Below, in pieces: positions 7,199 through 18,000 of a stretch of 25,530 nt of DNA. Source of the stretch: DASZGI01 sp035938995 (GTDB lineage: Bacteria > Actinomycetota > Actinomycetes > Streptomycetales > Catenulisporaceae); contig NZ_DASZGI010000310.1 of the NCBI RefSeq assembly GCF_035938995.1, positions 1 to 25,530 on the forward strand. Direction: 5' to 3'. The notes under the pieces were generated by a model that did no database searches, was not told the origin of the DNA, and worked only from the letters and a program-made list of their open reading frames with translations. The translations under genes were made by a program, and so were the position numbers. Within the stretch, counting starts at the first letter, position 1; every line of letters begins with the position of its first letter.

Positions 7199-10100
7199 GC
7201 CCTCACCCCGATCCGGGCCGAAGCCGGAACTGAGGCCTCGTTCAGGAACCGCTCGAGCACCGCGTTGAACAAGCCGCCGACATTTTGTGTGCCGTGTCCG
7301 CCGGGCACCGTGACGCGCTGAGCACCGAGCTGATCGGCCAGTGCGTCGCCGATGACCTCGAACACCGGTCGCCCGCCACCGGTGACGACAAGCGTCGGGA
7401 ACGACGCCGCGCGCAGTGCGGCGACGGGGATGTCCGCTTCCCATGGCCAGCGAAGCTGGGGAATGCGGTCGGCGAACCTTTTCAGCTCCTCGGGCAGCGG
7501 GTGAGGGAAGCTGAGATCAGGATCGATGAACCGGAATACGGCGGCGAGTAGCTCATCGGGCTCGGTCGGCGGCTGCGCCAGCAGCCGCTGCATACCCCTC
7601 TCGTAATCGCCCACCACCGCATTGCCCCGGGCGACGCTGCTCGCCGCGCTCTCGATCAGCGTCAAGGACAGGACAGCGTCCGGCCGTGCTGCCGCCGCCA
7701 ACATGGCGCCGACGGTTCCGTACGACTGCGCCACGACATGTGCGCCCTCGCCGAGGAGTTCGGCGATCAGCTTCCCGTCCTCCTCGAAGTCCTCGCGAAT
7801 ACTGGTGGGACTCTGTCCGTAGTTCAGCCTCGACGGGACGATCAGGTGCCATCGCGCCGCGAGTGGGAGTTGGGCCTGCCAGGCCTCAACCCCTCCGAAC
7901 GCGCCGCCGTGAACGAAGACCACCGGCTGGCCGCTTCCCAGCTCCGTGACCTGCATGCCGCCGGGACCGACCCGTTCAACCATGATCGTGGAGGGGTCGA
8001 CCGTGACGCCGCTACCGGAACCGAGCTGCTCGGCGAACGCCTTCTCCAGCACGGAGACGCTCGTATGTCCGAGGAACGTCGCCGCCGGAAGCGTCCGGCC
8101 GATTTCGCGGGTCAGCATGTCCCGGAGCTCAAGTGCCATCATCGAGTCGAGCCCCAGGTTCTGCAGCGGCTCGTCGAACTCGATCTCATCGGCCGAGTTT
8201 CCGAGCACTTGTGCCACACCGCGGATCAGGCTGGCGCGCAGCTGAGCCGGATCAAACGGACCCGACGGGAGGCGCGTCTCGGCAGGCGATGACCGGCGTC
8301 CGACGACGTCGGCCTTCGCCACCTTGGGTGGCGTCTTGATGGCGCGGGTCAGCTGCTCTCGGCTTGCGCGACGCACATGAGCACCCTGCAACTCGGCGAC
8401 GATCCCGCCGTTCTCGGTCAGGAGAACGATGTCGGCGCTGAGCAGATCGGCGCTGGTCCTCGGCCGCAGCCGGGTCCAACAGATGAGTTGCTCACCGCCG
8501 TACCCGTGGAAGACGTACCGCTCCAGTTCCACCAGCATGATGAGCGAGTCGTCCGGGAGATCGTCGACACAGGCGAAGATCGTCTGTAGCGCGCAGTCGA
8601 GGATGCCGGGATCCAGCCGATACGGATACGTCCGCACGTCCGCCTGTTCGGGTCGGATCCGGGAGACTGCTTCCCCTGTTCCGTGTCGGATGCTTTCCAG
8701 CCGCTGCGACGAAGGCCCGAACTTGAGTCCGCGGCGCCACAGATCGCTGTAGAAGCGGACGCCGTGCGTGTGTTGCGGGCATCGCTGATACGCCGCCTCG
8801 ATGTCAGCCATTCGCGACGGCCCGGAATGCGGCAGGACGTCACTGATCGATCCTCTGGCGTAGACGGACCAGGTCCCGGTGGCACCGGACGGACTTCCGA
8901 AGTACTGGAAATCAGCGTTGGCGGAGTCGGTCGGGGTCGCGACGAGCTGGGTGACCACTCCCCCGGCCGGCGGCATCACCATGGCCTGTTGAAGCAGCAA
9001 CCGGTCCACGCACACCTCGTCCGTGCCGAAGATGTCCGCGGCGGCCTCCATGGCCGCTTCGAGGTAGAACCCGGCATTCACCACGGGAGTGTCACCGACG
9101 ACGTTTTCATCCAGGCCGGGGAACAGCTCGGGCACGAGCCGGCCTTCGTACTGCTCGACGTCGAACGGCGACGGAACGCGGCGGCCCAGCAGCGAGACCG
9201 GCTCCAGTGCGCGGGTCACGGGTTCGACATTCGTCGCCGTCCGGGACACCGGAGTCGCGGCGGCCGGTTTCGCGGCCACGTCCACCACGACATCGTTCTT
9301 GTACCAATGCCGTCCGCGCTGGAACGGATAGGTCGGCAGCGCAACCTTGCGACGCCGATACGGCCGTTCGGCCGCTACCCATTCAATTTCCGCTCCGCGG
9401 ACCTCGAGAACTGCCAGCGCATCGAGCAGCGTCTGCCAGTCACCCTGGCCGGGCCGCAGCGACGGCAACCACGCGACGTCGGGATCGTCGATGGTCTTCC
9501 TGCCGAGCCCGCACAGCACCGGCGAAGGGCCGATCTCGATGAAGGCTCGACATCCGCGCTCGCCCATGACGCGGATCGCCTCGGCGAACCGCACTGGCTT
9601 GCGAGCGTGGTCCCTGAGGTACCGGGCGTTGTAGGTATCGCGGCCGGCAAGCCCTCCGGTGAGACCGGAGATCAGTGGCAAGCGAGGCGCTGCGAACGCG
9701 ACGTTCTGAGCGACGGCTTCGAAGCCGTCGAGCATCGGCTCGACGAGCGGCGAATGAAAGGCGTGCGACACACGCAGAGGGATTCCGCGGACTCCCTGAG
9801 CGGCGAAGACTTCGAGCACGTGGTCGACTGCCGCGGTCGCGCCGGCCACCACGACATCGTCGGGGCTGTTCACCGCCGCCACGGCGATGTCTCCCCGGCC
9901 GAGGAGCACTTCGTTGACCCGGTCCAGACCGGTGCAGATCGCGGCCATCGCGCCGCCGGCGGGCAGCTCCTGCATGCGCCGGCCGCGCTCCGCGATGAGC
10001 GTGATGCCGTCCTCCAACGAGACGACCCCGGCGACGCAGGCCGCCGCGTACTCCCCGACGCTGTGGCCCAGCAAGGCGGAGGGTTGCACGCCGAAGCTCT

Positions 10101-12030
10101 GCCAGAGGCGCGCCAAGGCGTATTGCAGGCTGAAGAGGACCGGTTGACTGTATCGAGTCTGGTCGATGAGCCGATCAGGAACGTCGGGCGAGAACAGCAC
10201 CGACAGCAGCGGGTGGTCGAGGTGGGGACGCAGGAGCTCGCCGCACTGCTCCAGGTCCGCCCGGAACCCTGGCTGGGTCTCGAAGAGTTCGCGGCCCATG
10301 GCCCTGTACTGAGATCCCTGTCCGGTGAACAGAAAACCCACCTTCGGACGACGCCCGGACGCCGTCACAGCACTGCGCACCGCCGAATCCGCCTTGCCTT
10401 CCAGGTGGGTCGCCAAAGCCCGGCGAAGTTGGTCGACGCTGTCGGCACGCACGGCCAGCCGATGGTTGAAGCGGGCACGACCGGTGTTCGCGGTGAAGGC
10501 GAGATCCCCCAGGTTCTCGCCGGGGTGAGTCTCGAGGTGGTGGACGTACTGCTCGGCCATCGCGATGAGCGCCTGGCCGTCACGAGCAGACAGACACACC
10601 AGATGTGTCGAGCGATCCGGCGCCGTCGTCCGCTGCTCGTATTCCGGCGCCTCCTGCACGATGACGTGTGAGTTGGTACCGCTCGCTCCGAACGAGCTGA
10701 CCCCCGCGACGCGGGGCCGACCGTTTCGCGGCCAGGCCCGCAGCGTGGTGCTCAACGAAATCGGCAGCTTGTCGAGGGGGATCTCCGGGTTCACCTCCTT
10801 CAGATGCAGCAGCGGTGGAAGCTGCTCGTGTTGCATGGCCAGCACGGTCTTGATGAGCCCGGCGACCCCCGCGGCGGATTCGAGGTGTCCGATGTTCGTC
10901 TTGACCGAGCCGAGAGTGAGCGGCTCGGCCGCTTCCGAGTCGGGGCGCAGGACGTCCACGAGGGCATGGACCTCGATAGGGTCGCCGAGCGCCGTGCCGG
11001 TTCCGTGCGCCTCCACGTAGCTCACGTCCGACCCGACGAGCCCGGCCCGGCGTAACGCGTCACGTATGACCGCCCGCTGCGCGGATCCGTTCGGCACGGT
11101 GATGCCGCTGCTGCGGCCGTCCTGGTTCACCGCGGAACCGCGGATGACCGCCAGAATGTGGTCGTTGTCGCGCTGGGCCGCCGACAGGGGCTTGAGAACG
11201 ACGACGCCGCAGCCTTCGCCGCGAACGTAACCGTCAGCCGCCTTGTCGAAGGTTTTGCACTTGCCGTCGCCGGCCATCATTCCGGCCTTGGAGAGAATGA
11301 CGAACCACTCGGGCGACAGCATCACGTTCACGCCCCCGGCGAGCGCCATCTCGCAGTCGCCGGTACGCAGGCTCTGCACCGCCAGGTGCACCGCGACGAG
11401 CGAGGACGAACACGCCGTGTCGACCGTCAGGCTCGGTCCTTGAAGGCCGAGCCAGTAGGCCAACCGTCCCGAGGCGAAAGCGGACGTGAGGCCGCCACCG
11501 GTCAGCGTGTGGCCGTCCAGCTCACTCAACTGCCCTCGTTGCATGAGGCACTGGCTGTAGTCAGCCGTCGTGACCCCGATGAAGACGCCGGTTCTGCTCC
11601 CGGACAGCCGCGTCGCCGGTTGGCCGGCGTGTTCGAGGGCCTCCCAGCCGACTTCGAGGACGAGGCGCTGCTGCGGATCCATCTGGGCCGCCTCGCGAGC
11701 CGAGATACCGAAGAAGGCCGAGTCGAAGAGGTCGATGTCGCGAAGAAACGCGCCGCGGCCGGTGGACATCTTGCCCGCGGCCCGGGGATCCGGGTCGAAG
11801 AGGCCCGGCGCGTCGAAGCGTTCGGCGGGGATCTGCGTCACCGCGTCGCGGCCGCTTTGCAGGAGGGACCAGAAGTCCTCCAGGTTCTCGGCCGTCGGCA
11901 TCCGGCATGCCATGCCGATGACGGCGATCGGTTCGTTGCGTTCGCGTTCGACACGTTCCAACGCCGAACGCAGCTCGTGGATCTCGGAGGCGGCGCGCCT
12001 GAGTGCGTCGCGAATTTCGGGTGATGTCAT
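7195..12030 (-). CDS. Type I PKS, terminal module: KS-AT-DH*-ACP-TE
   Basis: This is a 1611-residue single module. An N-terminal helix (about 5-32) looks like a docking coil. KS is about 34-455, with Cys207 (DTACSSS), His342 and His382. AT is about 563-880, with FTGQGSQ, GHSVG (Ser657) and HAFH (756-759), the malonyl-CoA signature. A DH-type double hot-dog spans about 945-1225; its catalytic His is Asn976 and the motif Pro is Asn, while Asp1145 (LDPGILDCALQ) remains, so dehydration is unlikely. ACP is about 1264-1335 (GLDSMM, Ser1296). An alpha/beta-hydrolase spans about 1358-1600, with Ser1436 in AQSYG and His1579. There is no KR or ER. It extends and releases the chain from the preceding PKS, whose stop it overlaps (ATGA, 12027-12030). 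It holds the only intact AT of the cluster. Codon 326 is TTA (11053-11055). Confidence 0.95.
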   Translation of the reverse strand: MTSPEIRDALRRAASEIHELRSALERVERERNEPIAVIGMACRMPTAENLEDFWSLLQSGRDAVTQIPAERFDAPGLFDPDPRAAGKMSTGRGAFLRDIDLFDSAFFGISAREAAQMDPQQRLVLEVGWEALEHAGQPATRLSGSRTGVFIGVTTADYSQCLMQRGQLSELDGHTLTGGGLTSAFASGRLAYWLGLQGPSLTVDTACSSSLVAVHLAVQSLRTGDCEMALAGGVNVMLSPEWFVILSKAGMMAGDGKCKTFDKAADGYVRGEGCGVVVLKPLSAAQRDNDHILAVIRGSAVNQDGRSSGITVPNGSAQRAVIRDALRRAGLVGSDVSYVEAHGTGTALGDPIEVHALVDVLRPDSEAAEPLTLGSVKTNIGHLESAAGVAGLIKTVLAMQHEQLPPLLHLKEVNPEIPLDKLPISLSTTLRAWPRNGRPRVAGVSSFGASGTNSHVIVQEAPEYEQRTTAPDRSTHLVCLSARDGQALIAMAEQYVHHLETHPGENLGDLAFTANTGRARFNHRLAVRADSVDQLRRALATHLEGKADSAVRSAVTASGRRPKVGFLFTGQGSQYRAMGRELFETQPGFRADLEQCGELLRPHLDHPLLSVLFSPDVPDRLIDQTRYSQPVLFSLQYALARLWQSFGVQPSALLGHSVGEYAAACVAGVVSLEDGITLIAERGRRMQELPAGGAMAAICTGLDRVNEVLLGRGDIAVAAVNSPDDVVVAGATAAVDHVLEVFAAQGVRGIPLRVSHAFHSPLVEPMLDGFEAVAQNVAFAAPRLPLISGLTGGLAGRDTYNARYLRDHARKPVRFAEAIRVMGERGCRAFIEIGPSPVLCGLGRKTIDDPDVAWLPSLRPGQGDWQTLLDALAVLEVRGAEIEWVAAERPYRRRKVALPTYPFQRGRHWYKNDVVVDVAAKPAAATPVSRTATNVEPVTRALEPVSLLGRRVPSPFDVEQYEGRLVPELFPGLDENVVGDTPVVNAGFYLEAAMEAAADIFGTDEVCVDRLLLQQAMVMPPAGGVVTQLVATPTDSANADFQYFGSPSGATGTWSVYARGSISDVLPHSGPSRMADIEAAYQRCPQHTHGVRFYSDLWRRGLKFGPSSQRLESIRHGTGEAVSRIRPEQADVRTYPYRLDPGILDCALQTIFACVDDLPDDSLIMLVELERYVFHGYGGEQLICWTRLRPRTSADLLSADIVLLTENGGIVAELQGAHVRRASREQLTRAIKTPPKVAKADVVGRRSSPAETRLPSGPFDPAQLRASLIRGVAQVLGNSADEIEFDEPLQNLGLDSMMALELRDMLTREIGRTLPAATFLGHTSVSVLEKAFAEQLGSGSGVTVDPSTIMVERVGPGGMQVTELGSGQPVVFVHGGAFGGVEAWQAQLPLAARWHLIVPSRLNYGQSPTSIREDFEEDGKLIAELLGEGAHVVAQSYGTVGAMLAAAARPDAVLSLTLIESAASSVARGNAVVGDYERGMQRLLAQPPTEPDELLAAVFRFIDPDLSFPHPLPEELKRFADRIPQLRWPWEADIPVAALRAASFPTLVVTGGGRPVFEVIGDALADQLGAQRVTVPGGHGTQNVGGLFNAVLERFLNEASVPASARIGVRA

Positions 12031-15000
12031 TTCTCGGTATACCTGCCGATCCCAACTGCGCGGGCGTGGTCGATCTCGAGCAGCAGTGTCAGGAGATCGT
12101 CATCGAGCGATGGATCCTCGGTCGCTGCGCCGGGTTGCGCAACGATCGCCCCGTCGGCAGCCCGAAGCCGTATCGCCTCGGACGTCGACGCGACGGCTTT
12201 CGCTGGCGCAGGCGCAGCCAGGAAGTGGGCTGCCAGTGCGGCAGGAGTCGGGTGGTCGAAGAGGACAGCGGCAGGGACGGTCGTACCGAGTACCGACTGC
12301 AGGCGCCCGCGCAGCTGAGCAGCACGCAGGGAGTCCATGCCGAGCTGGAAGAACCCGGCGCTCGGCTCGACGTCGTCCAGCGGGATCGCGAGGATCGTCG
12401 CGGCCTCTTGACGGATCCAGTCGAGAAGCTCGTCCAAGCTGCCTTCTGTGACAATCTCGGCCGCTGGGATTGCTGGGCTGCCCGCGTCGACCGTCGACGG
12501 TTCCTGCTTCTTCGTTGAGGGGGCGCCCACCGGCTGTGGCGCCATTGCGACAAGGGATTCCCGGACTTGCGGATTGGCGATGCTGTCCACGGACATGCGC
12601 GGCATGGCGCTCACCGCCGGTTGCGATTCCTTCGTCGGCAGGCTTTCCGCCGGTGGATCCTGATCGGTGGCGGCCGCCCCTTTCGGCCAGAACCGCTGCC
12701 GTTGGAACGGATACGTCGGCAGGTCGACCGGACGGGCATCCTGACCGAAGACCTCGCGCCACGGTATGGGCGCACCACCGACGTACGCCCTCGCGACGTC
12801 GTACGCGGTCTTCATGGCCGCGGGCGTGGTCGAGCGACTTGACTGTGCTCTGCCCTCGAAGAGCGCCGGCGACTCCTCGTCGCTGGTGAGCGCACGCAGT
12901 GCGGCGAGCACCTCGACGTGCGACCGCGCCACCACCACCGCACGATGGCGCATGGCCGCTCTCGTGGTCGCCAGTGACCATCCGACGTCGCGCAGCCTCG
13001 CCGCGGGATGCCGGACAAGCCACGCACCCAGCCGCTCGGCCTGCGCCTTGAGGGCCTCCCTCGTCATCGCCGACAGCGGGATGGGCAGGTCTGTGACCGC
13101 GGCGGCGTCCAACCCGTCCACGCGGAGGCTGTCCGGAATCTCGGGCGCCTCTTCGATGATGACGTGGGCGTTGGTTCCGCTCATTCCGAAGCACGACACA
13201 GCGGCGCGGCGGGTTCGGCCGTGGGACGGCCAAGGTAGCTGGGCCGTAAGGACCCTGACCCCGCCGGATTTCCAGTCGACATGTTCAGTCGGCATGTCGC
13301 AGTGCAGCGAACGCGGCGCCACGCCGTTCTGTATCGCATAGACGCACTTGATGACGCCGGCGATGCCGGCCGCGGCCATGGTGTGCCCGATGTTGGACTT
13401 CAGCGACCCGAGCAGCAGCGGCCGCTCCGGCGTCCTGCCCGGGCTGTAAGCGGCGAGCAATGCCTGGGCCTCGACCCGATCGCCCAGAACCGTGCCGGTC
13501 CCATGTGCCTCAAGGAGGTCCACATCAGACGGCTGCAGGCGGCCGTCGCGCAAGGCGCGTCGAATTACCGCCTGCTGCGAGGCCCCGTTGGGTGCCGTGA
13601 GTCCGTTGCTGGCACCGTCGGAGTTCACCGCCGTGCCGCGCACCACGGCCAAGACCGGGTGGCCGTTGCGGCGCGCCTCGGAAAGCCGCTCAAGCACCAC
13701 AACCGCCACGCCTTCGCCCCAGGCAGTGCCGTCAGCGCCAGCCGCGAAAGACTTGCAGCGACCGTCGGGGGCGAGACCGCGCTGCCGACTGAACTGCACG
13801 AACGTCTCGGGTGTGGCCATGACGGTGACGCCTGCCGCCACCGCCAGCGAGGACTCGCCCGAGCGCAGGGACTGGGCCGCCAGGTGCAGAGCAACCAGGG
13901 AGGAGGAGCAGGCCGTGTTGACGGTGAGACTCGGGCCCTCGAATCCGAATGAATACGACACGCGGCCGGACAGAACGCTCGGAGCGAGTCCGGTCAGCCC
14001 GTAGGCCTCCGCCTCGCCGTCCTGGCGTGGCAGATCCGCACCGTAGTCCTGGATCGCCACACCGGCGAAGACCCCGGTCTCGCTGCCGCGCAGGCCGCGC
14101 GGATTGATCTGGGCTCGCTCGAGCGCTTCCCACGTCGCCTCTAGCATCAGTCGCTGCTGGGGATCCATGCTGAGTGCCTCAGCAGGCGAGATCCCGAACA
14201 GCCCGGAGTCGAACCCTGCGACGTCGTCCAGGAATCCTCCCCACCGCGAGTAGGTGGTACCCGGCACGGTCGCGTCGGTGTTGTAGATCCCGGGGATGTT
14301 CCACCCGCGGTCCTGCGGGAATTCAGCGATGGCGTCGATCTCCGACTCCACCAGGGTCCACAACTGGGCGGGCGTGGAGACTCCGCCGGGAAGCCGGCAC
14401 GCCATGCCCACGATGGCGATCGGGTCCGAGGTGGTAGCGGACACATCGGCCGGCACGGATTCGGCGACGGCCTCCCGTGCCGTACGCGTGGACGTGAGCA
14501 TGGCCAGGTGCGCGGCCAGCGCCCGCGGCGTGGGATGGTCGAACATGATCGTGGCTGGGGCACGCACCCCTAGACCGCCCGTGATGGCGCGGTGGATGTC
14601 AAGGAGTCCGACGGACGAAATCCCAAGGTCGCGGAATGCCGCCTCAGGGTCGATCAGGCTCGCGTCGACCGCGCCGACCGACGCGGAGACATGGGTGCAC
14701 ACCAGGTGCAACACGTCCGTCTCGGCCATCTCTTCGGGGCTGTCGAGGACGCTGTCCTCGATGGTCGACGTGGAGGACCGGCTCAACCAGAACCGCTTGC
14801 GGTCAAAGCCGTACGTCGGAAGATCGACGCGGCGAGGCGCATGTTCGGCGAACAGGTCGTCCCAGGGCACATCGACGCCGTCGGCGAACCTCCGCGCGAG
14901 CCTGCTCACGGCTCTCTGCGCACCATCGATCGCCTCGATGACCGTTCCCGCGACCTCGTCGGCTAGGGCGAGCTGGCGCAGGCCGTCAAGCAGCTCGAAG

Positions 15001-18000
15001 CGGTCGGCCGCGACTACGACCGCCCGGCACTCGAAGGCGGTGCGCGTGGTGGCCAGCGAGTGAGCGAGGTCCACGGGGCGGACACCTGGATGACGCTCGA
15101 GGTACTGCACCAGGCTTCCCACCTGGTTGCGCAGAGCACGCACACTTCGCCCGGACACAACGAACGGCAAGGTGGTGGAGACGGTGTGGCTGCCCGGTGC
15201 CGCGTCGTCCGACGCAACCGTGTCGGCCTCTTCGAGGATGAGATGGGCGTTGGTGCCGCTGATACCGAAGGAGGAGACACCCGCTCGTCTCGGATGATGC
15301 GAACGTTGCCACGGCCGGGCCGCGGTGAGCAGCCGAAGCCCCCCTTCGGACCAGTCGACGTGTGGTGTGGGGGCCGCCGCGTGCAGCGTCTTGGGTAGCA
15401 TCTCGTGCCGCAACGACATGATCATCTTGATGACGCCGGCGACACCCGCCGCCGCATTGGTGTGCCCGGTGTTCGACTTCAAGGACCCCACCCAGACGGG
15501 CGCAGTCTGAGGTCGCTGGTCGCCATAGACCCGCATCAGCGCGTCCGCCTCGATCGGGTCACCAAGCTTTGTGCCTGTGCCGTGTGCCTCCACCGCGTCC
15601 ACGTCGACTGGCGTCAGGCCTGCGTTGCTCAGCGCGTCCTTGATGACTTGTTCCTGGGCGGTCCCGCTCGGCGCGGTCAGGCCATTGCTGGCCCCATCGT
15701 TGTTGATCGCCGATCCCCGGATGACCGCCAGCACGGGAAGCTTCAGCCGATGCGCCTCAGACAGTCTGGCCAGCAGCAGTACGCCTGCACCCTCGGCCAT
15801 GCCGATACCGTCGGCCGCGGCGGAGAAGGGCTTGCACCGTCCGTCGGGCGCCAATGCCCGCTGGAGACTGAACGCCTTCAGCATGCCGGGTGTCGCGAGC
15901 ACGGTCGCGCCGGCGGCAAGCGCGAGATCACATTCACCGGCACGCAGGGACTGCGCAGCGAGATGAATAGCGACCAGGGATGCCGAACAGGCTGTGTCCA
16001 CCGTGACGGCAGGACCCCTCAAGCCGAGGGCGTACGCAATCCGACCAGACACCACACTGGTCAGGCTGCCTGTCATGGCGTAGCTCGCGCGGTCGTCGCC
16101 GACGTCACTCAAGCCTGGTAGGTAATCTTGCTGAAGCACCCCGGCGAAGACACCGGTGCGGCTTTCCCGGAGCGTCGCCGGCACTATGCCGGCCCGCTCA
16201 AGGGACTCCCAGCTGAGTTCGAGGAGCATCCGCTGCTGCGGATCCATGGTGATCGCCTCACGCTCACCGATGTCGAAGAAGGATGCGTCGAAATCCGCGA
16301 CGCCGTCGACGAAGCCGCCCGAACGGGTGCACACCTTGCCGGCACGACCCGGCTCCGGGTCGTAGAGGGAAGTCAGGTCCCACCCGCGATCGGTCGGCAG
16401 GCCGGCGATGGCGTCTCGCTCCTCCACGAGGAGTTGCCAGAGGCCCTCGGGCGACGTCACTCCGCCCGGCAGCCGACAGGCCATGGAAACCACGGCGATC
16501 GGTTCTGGGCTGGTACGACCGATGCTGAAGCTCTTCGTAAAGGCAGTGTGCGTGGACACCGGCGACGGGGCGGCGGGACTGACGGGGATATCGCGCGAGT
16601 CGGCCGCAGGAGGTTCCCCAGCGGGGTCCGGGAGGTCCGATCGACAATCCGGCCGGACAGGTAGGTCCTTCACGTCCGCTTTGGAGGAGACCCGCCCGCC
16701 AACGGCATGCAGACGTCGTGCCAGCTTGTCTACCGTCGGATGATCGAAGACGGTCGACAAGGGGATGGTGATCTCCAGCGCCTGGCTCAGGCGAACGGTG
16801 AGATCCTGGGCTGCGAGCGAGTCCAGACCGATGTCTTTGAGCGGGCGGTGTCGCGGAACAGGAACATCCGCGGGGAGCCGGAGTACCTTCGCGACGAGGG
16901 TGCTGACCAGGTCCGCCAGGGCGGCATGGTGGCCGATCTGTTGGGCGGAGTCGTCCGCGGGAGCCGCATACGGGACAGCCGATTCGGTGGTCTTCACGGT
17001 TGCCTGCTCTTGGAGCAATGTTTGCGGGACCACGGCCTGGGGGGTTCGGTTGCCGTCGTCCAGCCAGTACCGCTGACGTTGAAACCCATATGTGGGCAGG
17101 TTCACGAACTGGCGCGAGCCTGCGCCGAAGGAGTCCGTCCACTCGGGTTCGAAGCCGTGGACGTGCATGTTCGCCACAGCCAAGGGAAGGAAGAGCCCAG
17201 CTTCCCGGGGGTCAGGCGAGTTGAGTATTACCACGTCGTCATTGCCTGCCGCACGGGCGGCCTCAGCAATCGAACCCGCGAGTGTGGGATCGCTTCCGAC
17301 CTGGATGAGGGTGACTGGTTCACTGCCGCGTATGAGCCTGCGCACGGCGTCGGAAAAGCCGATCGACCGGGGAAAGTCCTCGTACCAGCGCTCTGCGTCG
17401 TCCGCGCCCACCGCCTCCGAGGCTTCGATGTAACACCAGCCGTTCTCCGGGTCCGGTGAAGGGGCGTCGGCATCCTGATCGCGCCCACGTGTCAACAGCC
17501 CGGCCACGTCGGTGAGCGAAAGCGTCCGCGATATCGACGCGGCTTCCAGGCGCCTCTGCGAGCGGCAAATCACGGCGTCGGCGCGCAGCCCGGCGGAAGT
17601 CCACACGCCGGCCAACGAGACGGTGAATGCGAAACGGGCGGCGTCAAGGACATCCGGGCGTCCCAGAAAGTCAGGGCGGACCGTCCCGCGGAGCAAGTCG
17701 AGCACCGGACTACCGACGTGTCCCTGCAGCGTCTCGAAGCATTGCTGCATGCTCGCCGCGAACGTGGGCGACTCGTGAAGAAGGCGGCCGGCGATCCGCT
17801 GCCAATCGTCCGTGGCGGACGGCAGCACGAAGGCGATGCGGCCGTCCGGCCGCTGCGTGCCACGCATGACATTCGGTGCGGGACGCCCAGTCGCGATGGC
17901 GTCGAGGCCGGCCAGGAGACCCTCGCGGTCGGCCGCGATGACTGCCGCACGCTCGGCGAAGTGAGCGCGGGCGACCGCCAGGGTCCGTGCGACATCCTCC

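Noticed and set aside
7199..7444. Upstream extension of the FAD monooxygenase frame
   Set aside because: It lies inside the PKS thioesterase-like domain. The ATG at 7198 overlaps the PKS stop and precedes the FAD-binding motif by the usual distance.
8356..9198. Active dehydratase in the terminal PKS module
   Set aside because: The catalytic His and motif Pro are both Asn and there is no ketoreductase in the system, so no substrate for dehydration would arise.
8683..10671. Very long open frame on the plus strand across the terminal PKS gene
   Set aside because: It is antisense to a PKS with unmistakable catalytic motifs; long antisense frames are expected in GC-rich coding DNA, and its product (arginine/histidine-rich, no domains) is not protein-like.
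17133..17840. Functional loading AT
   Set aside because: All three signature motifs are lost or deleted and the domain is about 60 residues short.
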